From UBA7067 sp051880615 (GTDB lineage Bacteria > Bacillota > Clostridia > Oscillospirales > Acutalibacteraceae): a stretch of DNA of 64,000 bases. The position numbers were made by a program, and so were the translations under genes. The DNA lies in the NCBI GenBank assembly GCA_051880615.1, contig JBJEOH010000041.1:246093-310092 (forward strand). The letters run 5' to 3'. This document shows positions 42,288 to 51,795 of the stretch, in pieces. The notes under the pieces are model-generated. The model saw only the letters and a list, made by a program, of their open reading frames with translations, was not told the origin of the DNA and did not search any database. Position 1 is the stretch's first letter, and the number at the start of each line of letters is the position of its first letter.

Positions 42288-43568
42288 ATGAGTTTGAAGT
42301 CAACAAAAGAGGTAGAAACAAATCGCCATGAGCTTGAAGTTCAGGTTGACGGCGAAACTTTTCAAAAGGCAATTAACAATGTTTTCCTTAAAAAGAGAAA
42401 AAATATAAATGTTCCCGGCTTCCGTAAGGGCAAAGCTCCGAAGAGCATCATTGAGAAGATGTATGGCAAAGAGGTGTTCTATGAGGACGCTATGCAGGAT
42501 TTGTATCCTGAGGCTTTGGAAGACGCCGCTAAGGAAGCAGGTCTTGTAATCATCAATGACAAAATCGATCTCGATGTTGTTGAGGTTGGCGACGACGGCT
42601 TTACCTTCAAGGCTGTTGTAACTGTTAAACCGACAATCGATGTTAATAATTACAAGGGTATCGAGGTTACTGCAAAATCAACCGAGGTAACAGACGAAAT
42701 CCTTGACAAGGAAATCGAGAATGTACGCGAGCGCAACAGCCGTCTTGTTACGGTTGAGGACAGACCGGTTCAGAATGACGACCTCGTTGTAATCGACTTT
42801 GAGGGCTTTGTTGACGGCGTAGCTTTTGAAGGCGGAAAGGCTGAAAACTATAACCTCAAAATCGGCAGCGGCAACTTTATCCCGGGCTTTGAGGAGCAGA
42901 TTATCGGTCACAGCACCAATGATGAGTTCACAATCACTGTTAAGTTCCCTGAGGACTATCAGGTTGAGGAGCTTAAAGCTAAGGACGCTGATTTCAAGAT
43001 TGTTCTTCACGAAATCAAGGAAAGACAGCTTCCTGATTTTGACGAGGAATTTGTCAAGGATGTAAGCGACAAGGAAACTATCGATGAATACAAGGAAGAG
43101 CTTAAGGGCGAGGTTGCACAAAGACTTCAGAAGGAATCTGACAATGATGTTGAAAATCAGATTACCGATAAGCTTGTTGAGCTTTTAGAGGGCGAAGTAC
43201 CTCAGGCTATGTATACAAATGAAGTGAACGAGATGCTCAGAGAGTTCGATATGCGTCTGCGTCAGCAGGGTATGGACCTCAACACTTATATGCAGTACAC
43301 AGGTATGAATGTTGAAACTCTTGCAGGCGGCTACAGAGAGCAGGCTGAAAAGAGAGTTAAGCTTCGTCTTATTCTTGAGAAGATTGCAGAGAAGGAAGCA
43401 ATCGAGGTATCCGACGAGGATGTAGAGAATGAGTATGCAAGACTTGCCGAGGCATACAGCATGGAAGTTGAAAAGGTTAAAAACGCCATTTCAAGTGAGG
43501 ATCTTGCAAAGGATCTTGCTGTAGAAAAGGCTATGCAGCTTGTTAAGGACAGCGCAAAAATCTCTTGA
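42288..43568 (+). CDS. tig: Trigger factor
   Basis: 426 residues. Ribosome-bound chaperone and prolyl isomerase. The ribosome-binding signature is FRKGKAPKSIIEKMYG near residue 44, the PPIase (FKBP) domain covers about 150-235 (DFEGFVDGVAFEGGKAENY, IPGFEEQIIGH), and the C-terminal helical arms follow. ATG 42288 follows GGAGGAAA. A perfect TATAAT lies at 42248-42253 but I cannot find a good -35 box. It heads the conserved tig-clpP-clpX-lon series. Confidence 0.96.
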   Translation: MSLKSTKEVETNRHELEVQVDGETFQKAINNVFLKKRKNINVPGFRKGKAPKSIIEKMYGKEVFYEDAMQDLYPEALEDAAKEAGLVIINDKIDLDVVEVGDDGFTFKAVVTVKPTIDVNNYKGIEVTAKSTEVTDEILDKEIENVRERNSRLVTVEDRPVQNDDLVVIDFEGFVDGVAFEGGKAENYNLKIGSGNFIPGFEEQIIGHSTNDEFTITVKFPEDYQVEELKAKDADFKIVLHEIKERQLPDFDEEFVKDVSDKETIDEYKEELKGEVAQRLQKESDNDVENQITDKLVELLEGEVPQAMYTNEVNEMLREFDMRLRQQGMDLNTYMQYTGMNVETLAGGYREQAEKRVKLRLILEKIAEKEAIEVSDEDVENEYARLAEAYSMEVEKVKNAISSEDLAKDLAVEKAMQLVKDSAKIS

Positions 43569-43641
43569 TTTTGAATACATAGCTGATTTTTGACTATCCT
43601 TTAATGCGTATATTAAAAAATATATAAAGGGATGATTACCA

Positions 43642-44223
43642 ATGAGTTTAGTACCGTATGTAGTTGAGCAGGACGGCAGAGGCGAGCGTTCATACGACAT
43701 TTTCTCCCGTTTGCTCAAGGACAGAATTGTTATGCTCAATGATGAAGTAAACAGCACTACCGCAAGTCTTGTTGTTGCTCAGCTTCTGTTTTTAGAGGGA
43801 CAGGATCCGTCAAAGGATATTTCTCTTTATATCAACAGCCCGGGAGGCAGTGTTACTGACGGTCTTGCGATTTATGATACAATGAATTACATCAAGTGCG
43901 ATGTATCAACAATCTGTATGGGTATGGCGGCAAGTATGGGTGCTTTTCTGCTTGCAGCAGGTACTAAAGGCAAAAGACTTGCTCTGCCGAACAGTGATAT
44001 AATGATTCATCAGCCAAGCGGCGGCGCTAAGGGTCAGGCAACCGATATTATGATTCATGCCGACCACATTTTGCAGACAAAGAAAAAGCTCAATACGATT
44101 TTGTCTGAAAAAACAGGTCAGCCGTACGATGTAATCGCACGCGACACTGAAAGAGATAACTTTATGACAGCTCAGCAGGCACTTGAATACGGTCTGATTG
44201 ATAAGGTTATTGAGAAAAGATAA
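43642..44223 (+). CDS. clpP: ATP-dependent Clp protease proteolytic subunit
   Basis: 193 residues. Serine protease chamber of ClpXP and related complexes. The triad is Ser98 (MGMAASMGAFLL), His123 (DIMIHQPSGG) and Asp172 (RDTERDNFM). Start ATG 43642 follows AAAGGGATG. clpX follows after 67 bases, so the two subunits are probably made together. Confidence 0.97.
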   Translation: MSLVPYVVEQDGRGERSYDIFSRLLKDRIVMLNDEVNSTTASLVVAQLLFLEGQDPSKDISLYINSPGGSVTDGLAIYDTMNYIKCDVSTICMGMAASMGAFLLAAGTKGKRLALPNSDIMIHQPSGGAKGQATDIMIHADHILQTKKKLNTILSEKTGQPYDVIARDTERDNFMTAQQALEYGLIDKVIEKR

Positions 44224-44290
44224 ATCTTGTTATTTTAAGATTTGATAGTTAATAAGATTTGATTGTTTAAGAGATAGGAGCTTTATTTCG

Positions 44291-45610
44291 ATGGCAAACA
44301 AAGACGACTCAAACAGAGAGAGAAATATTCACTGCTCTTTTTGCGGAAAGCCTCAGGATTTGGCAGGAAGACTGGTTGCCGGTAACGGAGTATACATTTG
44401 TGATGAATGTATTGAGCTGTGCAACTCTATTTTGCAGGAGGAAAAAGCCGGAGCGAAGAGCAGGAAGAAAAAAAAGAATATTGCCTTTGAGAATTTGCTT
44501 AAACCCGAAGAAATTAAAGCAAAGCTGGACGAATATGTTATCGGGCAGGATAACGCTAAGATTACACTCAGCGTTGCGGTGTATAATCACTACAAGAGGG
44601 TAACGCACGGCAACGATGATGTCGATTTTGTAAAAAGCAATGTGCTTATGCTTGGACCCACCGGTACCGGCAAAACTTATCTTGCACAAACGCTTGCAAA
44701 AATTCTCGATGTTCCGTTTGCAATCGCAGACGCAACTACGCTTACACAGGCTGGTTATGTAGGCGAGGATGTTGAAAACATTCTGCTCAGACTTATTCAG
44801 GCTGCTGATATGGATATTGAGAGAGCCGAAATGGGCATTATCTATATTGATGAGATTGACAAAATTTCAAGAAAGTCCGAGAATCCGTCTATCACCCGTG
44901 ATGTAAGCGGTGAGGGTGTGCAGCAGGCGCTGCTTAAAATACTTGAGGGTACTGTTTCAAATGTTCCTCCTCAGGGCGGTCGAAAGCATCCTCAGCAGGA
45001 GTTTTTGCAGATTAACACCAAAAACATTCTCTTTATTTGCGGCGGTGCTTTTGACGGACTCGAAAAGGTAGTAGAAAAAAGAACAAGCTCCTCAAGCCTC
45101 GGCTTTGGTGCTCAGGTTATGAGCAAAACCGAGCTTGACGAAACCTCATGGATGAGCGAGGTTATTTCTCACGACCTTGTAAAATTCGGTCTCATTCCTG
45201 AGCTTGTCGGCAGACTGCCTGTAATCACTGCGCTTAACGGTCTTGACAAAATGTCTCTCGTCAGAATACTCAAAGAGCCAAAGAATGCTCTTGTAAAGCA
45301 ATATCAGCGGCTGTTTGCTCTTGATGATGTATTGCTTCAGTTTGAGGACAAATCGCTTGAAGCCATTGCCGATAAGGCGATAGAGGAAAAAACAGGCGCA
45401 AGAGGACTTCGTTCAATACTTGAGAATATTCTCAAAGACCTGATGTTCAAGGTGCCGTCTGATCCTACTATTGAAAAAGTAATTATTTCAGCCGAAACCG
45501 TTAAAAACCCGGAAAATGTAACAATAATTCATAACCAAGGAAAAGTACCGGCTCCGCTGAGTATCAGTGATGACGAAATAAAAAGCCCAAGGAAACCTAA
45601 CGCATCTTAA
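44291..45610 (+). CDS. clpX: Clp protease ATP-binding subunit ClpX
   Basis: 439 residues. AAA+ unfoldase that feeds proteins to ClpP. The N-terminal zinc domain has four cysteines (HCSFCGKPQ and ICDECIELC). ATPase motifs: Walker A GPTGTGKTYL, Walker B IIYIDEIDKI, sensor FICGGAFDG, and the ClpP-contact IGF-like loop LGFGAQ. The C-terminal TGARGLRSILE is also conserved. A GGAG site precedes ATG 44291. Confidence 0.97.
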   Translation: MANKDDSNRERNIHCSFCGKPQDLAGRLVAGNGVYICDECIELCNSILQEEKAGAKSRKKKKNIAFENLLKPEEIKAKLDEYVIGQDNAKITLSVAVYNHYKRVTHGNDDVDFVKSNVLMLGPTGTGKTYLAQTLAKILDVPFAIADATTLTQAGYVGEDVENILLRLIQAADMDIERAEMGIIYIDEIDKISRKSENPSITRDVSGEGVQQALLKILEGTVSNVPPQGGRKHPQQEFLQINTKNILFICGGAFDGLEKVVEKRTSSSSLGFGAQVMSKTELDETSWMSEVISHDLVKFGLIPELVGRLPVITALNGLDKMSLVRILKEPKNALVKQYQRLFALDDVLLQFEDKSLEAIADKAIEEKTGARGLRSILENILKDLMFKVPSDPTIEKVIISAETVKNPENVTIIHNQGKVPAPLSISDDEIKSPRKPNAS

Positions 45611-45628
45611 ATTTGATTTTTCTTATAT

Positions 45629-45661
45629 GAGCTGTAACTGATTCCAAGGTTGCAGCTCTTT
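45629..45661 (+). terminator. Hairpin between clpX and lon, possible weak terminator
   Basis: GAGCTGTAAC pairs with GTTGCAGCTC (one G-T pair) and is followed only by TTTGTG. The short T run suggests partial termination. It is not a CIRCE element, whose conserved words are absent. Confidence 0.5.
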
Positions 45662-45682
45662 GTGTTTAAAGGAGGGATAAAT

Positions 45683-48055
45683 ATGAGTAAGACAATAACC
45701 GAAACAGCCGAGATGACTCTGCCGATGCTGCCGCTTCGCGGACTGGTGCTGTTTCCGAAAATGAAGCTTCATTTTGATATCGGCAGAAAAAAGTCTGCAA
45801 AGGCGATTGAAGCTGCTATGAAGAGCGACCAGATAGTTTTTATAGCTACGCAGAAAAACATAGCCTGCCTTGAACCGAAGATGAAAGATATATATTCTGT
45901 CGGTGTGATTGCAAAGGTTATTCAGGTGATAAGACAGCCTGACGATACGGTCAGAGTGATAGTTGAGGGTATTTGCAGGGCAAGCATTGATAATATTATA
46001 AACGCTTCTTCATATATGTCGGCTGCGGTGAAAAATATTCCATCCGAGGATTTCAGCGAACCAACCTCCTATGATATTGCAGTTATCAGAAGTGCAAAAG
46101 ATATTTTTGACAGGTATCTTATGTTTTCTCAGAAACCTCCGACCGAGTTGCTGTATAAGCTGAATTTTATCAATACAACAGAGGAATTGAGCAATTTTAT
46201 TGCTGCAAACTGCGCTCTTTCATACCAGAAAAAGCAAGAGATTCTTGAAATTGATGATCCTACAGCTCGTCTGGAGTTGCTTGTTGATTATCTGACGCAG
46301 GAGGTATACATATTAAGCGTTCAGGAGGACATAGCAAAGCGCGCCAAGGAAAAAATAGACGAATCTCAGCGCGAATACTTTCTCAGAGAGCAGCTTAAGG
46401 TGATTGAGTCTGAGATAGGCGTTGAAGACGATGATTACGCCGAGCTTGATGATCTGCGTTCTAAGGTGATTGACCTTCATTTGAGCGAAGAAAATGAAAA
46501 AACGCTGCTTAAGGAATGCGACAAATTAGAGAGAACGCCTTACGGCTCGCAGGAAGCAACGGTGATGCGTTCCTATATTGAAACCTGCCTTGAGCTGCCG
46601 TGGAACAAAAGCACCGAAGAAATAATTGATATTCCGAATGCTCGTGCGAGTCTTGACGAAAACCACTACGGTCTTAAAAAGGTTAAGGAAAATATACTTG
46701 AAAACCTTGCAGTCAGAAAGCTGTCACCCGATATAAAGGGTCAGATTCTCTGCTTAGTCGGTCCTCCCGGAGTAGGAAAAACCTCTATCGCACAGTCAGT
46801 GGCGCAGGCTATCAACAGAAAGTGCGAAAGAATTGCTCTTGGCGGCGTCAAGGATGAATCGGAAATTCGGGGACACAGAAGAACCTATATCGCCTCTATG
46901 CCCGGCAGAATTATCAATGCAATTAAAACAGCAGGTGTGAATAACCCTGTTTTAATACTTGACGAGATCGACAAGCTCGGCAATGACTACAAGGGCGATC
47001 CGACCTCAGCTTTGCTTGAGGTTCTTGACAGTGAGCAGAACAACAAGTTCTATGACCACTATATAGATATGCCGTTTGATTTGAGCAAGGTTATGTTCAT
47101 CACAACGGCAAACGACCAGTCGATGATACCCGCACCTTTGCTTGACAGAATGGATGTAATCACCCTTGACAGCTACACAAGGGAGGAAAAGTTCCATATC
47201 GCAAAGGAGCACCTAATTCCGAAGCAGATGAAAAACTGCCGCATTACAAAAAAGATGTTTAAAATCACCGACGAAGCGATTTATATGCTTATCGACGGCT
47301 ACACGCGAGAGGCAGGAGTGAGAAGCTTAGAGCGCAGGGTAATAGAGCTTTTGCGAAAAGCGGCTATAATGTTTGTTGAGGGTGAGGCAAAATCGCTTAC
47401 CGTTAATCCGAAAAAGATAGAAAAGCTGATTGGGCCTGTTAAGTACAAGACCGAAAAGGCTCAGAAAAATTCCGAAGTCGGTGTTGTAACGGGTCTTGCG
47501 TGGACATCTGTCGGTGGTGAAACTTTGCCGATTGAAGTTGCTGTTATGAACGGCTCAGGCAAAATTGAGCTTACAGGCTCGCTTGGCGATGTTATGCAGG
47601 AGTCGGCAAAGGCGGCTGTTACCTGTATACGCACAATGACCGATACGCTCAATATTGAAAAGGATTTCTATAAAAAATACGATATTCATATTCACGCACC
47701 TGAGGGAGCTGTTCCGAAGGACGGTCCGTCGGCAGGCATTACAATGGCTACGGCTGTTGCCTCTGCGCTTACAAAGCGCCCTGTCAAGCCGAATATCGCA
47801 ATGACGGGTGAAATCACGCTGCGCGGAAGAGTTCTGCCGATAGGCGGACTTAAGGAGAAGTCAATGGCTGCATACAGATTTGGCGTTGACACCGTGATTT
47901 TTCCTGAGGACAATAAATCAGATATATCAGAGATTGACGAGCAGGTGAAAAATTCAATTAATTTTGTTCCTGTCAGCTCAATTTCACAGGTTATAAATTT
48001 AGCCCTTGAAAATTCAAATAAAAGCACAGCTTCAGAAGTCTGTGCCGAACAATAA
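45683..48055 (+). CDS. lon: ATP-dependent protease Lon
   Basis: 790 residues, LonA type. The N-terminal substrate domain starts LPMLPLRGLVLFPKM. The ATPase has Walker A GPPGVGKTS near 360 and LILDEIDKLG. The protease domain carries Ser683 (PKDGPSAGIT) and Lys726 (GGLKEKSMAA), spaced by 43 residues as in E. coli Lon. ATG 45683 follows AAAGGAGGG. Lon degrades misfolded and regulatory proteins; it shares the neighbourhood with ClpXP. Confidence 0.97.
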   Translation: MSKTITETAEMTLPMLPLRGLVLFPKMKLHFDIGRKKSAKAIEAAMKSDQIVFIATQKNIACLEPKMKDIYSVGVIAKVIQVIRQPDDTVRVIVEGICRASIDNIINASSYMSAAVKNIPSEDFSEPTSYDIAVIRSAKDIFDRYLMFSQKPPTELLYKLNFINTTEELSNFIAANCALSYQKKQEILEIDDPTARLELLVDYLTQEVYILSVQEDIAKRAKEKIDESQREYFLREQLKVIESEIGVEDDDYAELDDLRSKVIDLHLSEENEKTLLKECDKLERTPYGSQEATVMRSYIETCLELPWNKSTEEIIDIPNARASLDENHYGLKKVKENILENLAVRKLSPDIKGQILCLVGPPGVGKTSIAQSVAQAINRKCERIALGGVKDESEIRGHRRTYIASMPGRIINAIKTAGVNNPVLILDEIDKLGNDYKGDPTSALLEVLDSEQNNKFYDHYIDMPFDLSKVMFITTANDQSMIPAPLLDRMDVITLDSYTREEKFHIAKEHLIPKQMKNCRITKKMFKITDEAIYMLIDGYTREAGVRSLERRVIELLRKAAIMFVEGEAKSLTVNPKKIEKLIGPVKYKTEKAQKNSEVGVVTGLAWTSVGGETLPIEVAVMNGSGKIELTGSLGDVMQESAKAAVTCIRTMTDTLNIEKDFYKKYDIHIHAPEGAVPKDGPSAGITMATAVASALTKRPVKPNIAMTGEITLRGRVLPIGGLKEKSMAAYRFGVDTVIFPEDNKSDISEIDEQVKNSINFVPVSSISQVINLALENSNKSTASEVCAEQ

Positions 48056-48066
48056 GGAGGGATATT

Positions 48067-48663
48067 TTGATTAACTTGAATAACGCCGTTTTCGAGGCGG
48101 CATACGGCACTTCAAAGCAGCTGCCGAAGTCCGAATTGCCCGAGATTATTTTTTCAGGGCGTTCAAATGTCGGCAAATCCTCGCTTATAAATAAGCTGCT
48201 CAATCGAAAATCCCTTGCTCGCGTCAGCGCAACACCGGGCAAAACTGCAACTATCAATTTTTTTGATATAGACAAAAAGGCGAAGTTTGTTGATTTGCCG
48301 GGGTACGGATATGCCAAGGTTTCGCAGTCTGAAAAGCAGCGCTGGGCAGACCTTGTTGAGGGCTATTTTGCCGATGAGCGCAAATTCTGCGTTGTTGTGC
48401 AGATTATTGATATGCGCCACAAGCCCACCGAGGACGATATGAATATGCTTGATTTTTTGTGTCACAACCGTCTGCCGTTTATAGTTGTGCTAACAAAAAA
48501 AGATAAGCTGAATAAAACCGAGCAGCAAAAGCAGATGAATCTGTTCAGTGAAATATTCAGTGATTTCGGCAGTGCGCCGGTATTTCCTTTTTCTGCGCTT
48601 AAGGGGGACGGGAAAGAGGAAATAATCAATTATCTTCAAGAGAAAATAGAAGAATATTACTGA
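48067..48663 (+). CDS. ysxC: Ribosome biogenesis GTP-binding protein YsxC/EngB
   Basis: 198 residues, TRAFAC GTPase needed for 50S assembly. Motifs: G1 GRSNVGKSSLINKLL, G2 TPGKTATINFF, G3 DLPGYGYAKVS, G4 LTKKDKL, G5 FSALKG. TTG 48067 follows AAGGAGGG after the lon stop. The lon-ysxC pair also occurs in B. subtilis. Confidence 0.96.
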   Translation: MINLNNAVFEAAYGTSKQLPKSELPEIIFSGRSNVGKSSLINKLLNRKSLARVSATPGKTATINFFDIDKKAKFVDLPGYGYAKVSQSEKQRWADLVEGYFADERKFCVVVQIIDMRHKPTEDDMNMLDFLCHNRLPFIVVLTKKDKLNKTEQQKQMNLFSEIFSDFGSAPVFPFSALKGDGKEEIINYLQEKIEEYY

Positions 48664-48679
48664 TAAGGAGATGTAGAAA

Positions 48680-49984
48680 ATGTTTGTTAATGACTGTTTA
48701 AATGTGAATGAAAAGGGACACCTCACTATAGGCGGATGCGATACCGTGGAGCTTGCAAAAAAGTACGGTACACCGCTTTATGTGCTGGACGAGAATGTAA
48801 TACGCAACACCTGTAAGGCTTATGTCGATTCTTTCAAAAGACATTACGACGGAAAAGGTCTTGCTCTTTATGCAAGCAAGGCTCTTAGCTGTAAGGCTCT
48901 GTGCGAGATTGCAAAGGAAGAAAATATGGGTCTTGATGTTGTGTCGGGCGGTGAGCTTTACACAGCCCTAAAGGCAGGTTTCCCAGTTGAGAATATCCAC
49001 TTCCACGGCAACAACAAAACATATGATGAAATTTGTTTTGCAGTTGACAGCAATATTGGAAAAATAGTCGTTGACAACCTGACAGAGCTTGAAACACTTG
49101 ACAAAATCTGCGCTGAAAAGGGCAAGGTGCAGAAAATCTCAATGAGAATCAAGCCGGGTGTTGACGCTCATACACATAACTTTATCAGAACAGGTCAAAT
49201 TGACTCAAAGTTTGGCTTTGCACTTGAAACAGGCGAGGCTATGAACGCAGTCAAGGAGGCTATTGAGCTTAAGAATGTTGAGCTCACCGAGCTGCACTGC
49301 CATATCGGTTCGCAGATTTTTGACATAGACCCGTTCGTAACAGCCGCTGAAATAATGATGGACTTCATCGGTGCAATCAAGAACGAAACAGGTCACGCTG
49401 TTACAGAGCTTAATCTTGGCGGAGGTTTTGGTATAAAGTATACCGACAACGATAATCCGACTGCATATGATAACTATATGAACTCGGTTTCAAAGGCAGT
49501 TCACGCAAAGGCTGAGCAGTACGGCTTACCGGTGCCGTTTGTATATATCGAGCCCGGTCGTTCAATAGTGGGCGAAGCAGGAATTACTCTTTACACAGTC
49601 GGCGCTGTCAAGACCATTCCCGATGTAAGAACCTATGTTTCAATCGACGGCGGTATGTGCGACAATATCAGATATGCGCTTTATCAGTCGGAGTACACAG
49701 TTGTTACAGCAAACAAGGCTGACAAGGAAGCTGATACGGTTGTTACAATAGCCGGCAAGTGCTGTGAAAGCGGCGACCTTATTCAGGAGAACACAAAGAT
49801 AGCCAAGGCTGAGCCGGGCGATACAATCGCCGTTCTCTCAACAGGTGCATACAACTACTCAATGGCTTCAAACTACAACAGAATCCCTAAGCCGCCAATC
49901 GTGCTTGTAAACAACGGCACGGACAAGCTTATCGTAAAAAGAGAAAGCTATGAGGATTTGATTAAGAACGATTTGGATTTATAA
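48680..49984 (+). CDS. lysA: Diaminopimelate decarboxylase
   Basis: 434 residues. PLP enzyme, last step of lysine synthesis, fold type III with alanine racemase-like barrel. The PLP lysine is Lys67 (LYASKAL). HCHIGSQIFD, LNLGGGFGI, EPGRSIVGEAG and the C-terminal cysteine site GKCCESGD are the hallmarks. AAGGAG lies upstream of ATG 48680. A terminator follows. Confidence 0.97.
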   Translation: MFVNDCLNVNEKGHLTIGGCDTVELAKKYGTPLYVLDENVIRNTCKAYVDSFKRHYDGKGLALYASKALSCKALCEIAKEENMGLDVVSGGELYTALKAGFPVENIHFHGNNKTYDEICFAVDSNIGKIVVDNLTELETLDKICAEKGKVQKISMRIKPGVDAHTHNFIRTGQIDSKFGFALETGEAMNAVKEAIELKNVELTELHCHIGSQIFDIDPFVTAAEIMMDFIGAIKNETGHAVTELNLGGGFGIKYTDNDNPTAYDNYMNSVSKAVHAKAEQYGLPVPFVYIEPGRSIVGEAGITLYTVGAVKTIPDVRTYVSIDGGMCDNIRYALYQSEYTVVTANKADKEADTVVTIAGKCCESGDLIQENTKIAKAEPGDTIAVLSTGAYNYSMASNYNRIPKPPIVLVNNGTDKLIVKRESYEDLIKNDLDL

Positions 49985-50001
49985 TAATTAATAATATAAC
50001 G

Positions 50002-50040
50002 CCCACGCTGGATTTCTTGGAAACGGCGTGGGTTTGTTTT
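50002..50040 (+). terminator. Terminator after lysA
   Basis: CCCACGC pairs with GCGTGGG around a 17-base loop, followed by TTTGTTTT. Confidence 0.85.
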
Positions 50041-50207
50041 TGATATAATAAAGCTTTACAAAATAGGTTGTGATGTGTTAACCAACAAAAGCATCCTAAC
50101 TTCAAGATTATACAAATTTCGGTGAAATTTCCTAAAAAATACATTTACTTTATTGCGCTGATGTGTTATCATAATATAGTCAAAATAATTGAAATGAGGG
50201 TTTAAAA

Positions 50208-51044
50208 ATGAACAAAACAATGCTCAAAAAACTTCCGAAAAGATTATTGCTTCTTTGCTTGATCTTTGCTTTAGCTCTTCCGCTTATTGCCTGCGGCGGC
50301 AACAGCAGCTCACAGGCTGAGGAACAAAAGACCTTTACAGTCGGCTTTGACGCAAGCTTTCCGCCGTACGGCTACAGAGATGACAACGGCGAATATGTTG
50401 GCTTTGACCTTGACCTCGCACAAGAGGTCTGCAACAGACGCGGCTGGACTCTTGTAAAGCAGCCGATTGACTGGGACTCAAAGGATATGGAGCTTAACTC
50501 AAAGACAATCGATTGTATCTGGAACGGCTTCACAATGAGCGAGGAAAGAATTGATAAGTACACATGGACTGAGGCTTATGTTGACAACAGTCAGGTTTTT
50601 GTAGTTGCTAAGGATTCGGGTATAGAAACCTTTGATGACCTCGCAGGCAAAACAGTAGCAGTTCAGGCTGCTTCATCAGCTTTAGAGGCTCTTGAGTCAG
50701 ACGATTGCAAGGAGCTTACAGCTTCATTCAAAAGCCTTGAGCAAATTCCCGAGTACAACACAGCGTTTATGAATCTTGAAGCAAAATCTGTTGACGCTAT
50801 CGCAATGGATATCGGCGTAGCAAAATATCAGATTGAAAGCCGCGGCGATAAATTTGTAATGCTCTCAGAGCCTATCATAACAGAAAAATACGGTATTGCT
50901 TTCTTAAAGGGCAACGAGGAGCTTCGCGATCAGGTGCAGAGCACTTTGTATGAAATGCTTGAAGATGGAAAGCTTGATGAGATAGCTAAAAAGTGGGAGC
51001 TTAGCGACAGCGTTATTTTCGGCAGCGACAAAGACTCAAAATAA
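50208..51044 (+). CDS. Amino acid ABC transporter substrate-binding lipoprotein
   Basis: 278 residues, family 3 solute-binding protein. Signal peptide with lipobox LIAC and lipidated Cys29. The binding-domain pattern is typical of polar amino acid receptors: FTVGFDASFPPYGYRDDNGE, VGFDLDLAQEVCNRRGW, IDCIWNGFTMSEERIDKYTWT. The ligand (for example cystine, glutamine or arginine) cannot be fixed from sequence. Permease and ATPase genes follow, separated by a stable hairpin. The gap from 50041 to 50207 holds no gene. Confidence 0.93.
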   Translation: MNKTMLKKLPKRLLLLCLIFALALPLIACGGNSSSQAEEQKTFTVGFDASFPPYGYRDDNGEYVGFDLDLAQEVCNRRGWTLVKQPIDWDSKDMELNSKTIDCIWNGFTMSEERIDKYTWTEAYVDNSQVFVVAKDSGIETFDDLAGKTVAVQAASSALEALESDDCKELTASFKSLEQIPEYNTAFMNLEAKSVDAIAMDIGVAKYQIESRGDKFVMLSEPIITEKYGIAFLKGNEELRDQVQSTLYEMLEDGKLDEIAKKWELSDSVIFGSDKDSK

Positions 51045-51060
51045 TAATACCATAACAGAG

Positions 51061-51092
51061 ATTAGGATGCTGTTGCAAAATGGCATCCTAAT
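51061..51092 (+). promoter_or_regulatory. Intercistronic hairpin after the binding-protein gene
   Basis: ATTAGGATGC pairs perfectly with GCATCCTAAT around a 12-base loop; no long T run follows. In ABC operons such a stem often protects the binding-protein mRNA or limits readthrough, giving more binding protein than permease. Confidence 0.75.
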
Positions 51093-51121
51093 TGTTATTA
51101 ATGAAAAGGAGTGTTTTGTTT

Positions 51122-51778
51122 ATGAGCGTTTGGGATATGCTGCTTCAGATGACGACCGGTATGCTTGAATCAATCAAGATATTTGCAATAACGCTTATCC
51201 TCACTCTGCCGCTCGGACTTGTGGTTGCTTTCGGCAGAATGTCAAGATTCAAAATTATAAAATACATAACTCAATTATATATTGCAGTAATGCGAGGTAC
51301 TCCGCTTATGCTTCAGCTGCTTGTTGTGTACTTCGGACCGTACTATCTGTTCGGTATCTCGCTTTCACTTGAATATCGTCTTATTGCCGTAATCATCGGC
51401 TTTGTGCTGAATTACGCCGCTTATTTTGCCGAGATTTACCGCTCGGGTATAGAATCAATGCCGGTCGGTCAGTATGAGGCGGCAAAGATTCTCGGTTACT
51501 CAAGAACTCAGACCTTCTTAAGGATAATATTCCCTCAGGTTATAAAGCGTATTCTGCCTTCAATAACAAACGAGATTATTACGCTTGTCAAGGATACCTC
51601 TCTTGCTTTTTCTATAGCGTATGTCGAGCTTTTCTCGCTTGCAAAGGCAATCGCGTCGGCTCAGACAACGATGATGCCGTTTGTAATAGCCGGTGTGTTC
51701 TACTTTGTGTTCAACTTTATCGTTGCGGCTGTTATGAATAAGGTTGAAAAGAAGTTTTCTTACTATGACATTAAGTGA
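51122..51778 (+). CDS. Amino acid ABC transporter permease
   Basis: 218 residues with about five membrane segments, HisM/GlnP type. Family words: MLESIKIFAITLILTLPLG, YIAVMRGTPLMLQLLVVYFG and the ATPase-contact loop GQYEAAKILGYSRTQTFLRI. ATG 51122 lies 10 bases after AAGGAG; upstream in-frame starts overlap the hairpin region. It probably works as a homodimer, since only one permease gene is present. Confidence 0.94.
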   Translation: MSVWDMLLQMTTGMLESIKIFAITLILTLPLGLVVAFGRMSRFKIIKYITQLYIAVMRGTPLMLQLLVVYFGPYYLFGISLSLEYRLIAVIIGFVLNYAAYFAEIYRSGIESMPVGQYEAAKILGYSRTQTFLRIIFPQVIKRILPSITNEIITLVKDTSLAFSIAYVELFSLAKAIASAQTTMMPFVIAGVFYFVFNFIVAAVMNKVEKKFSYYDIK

Positions 51779-51795
51779 TATTGAGGGATGTTAAT

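Noticed and set aside
45629..45661. CIRCE (HrcA) or CtsR operator before lon
   Set aside because: The inverted repeat GAGCTGTAAC/GTTGCAGCTC does not match TTAGCACTC-N9-GAGTGCTAA, nor the tandem heptamers of CtsR.
50041..50207. Riboswitch or T-box before the amino acid ABC operon
   Set aside because: I find no T-box specifier or antiterminator word, no S-box or lysine-element landmarks and no terminator stem before the start codon.
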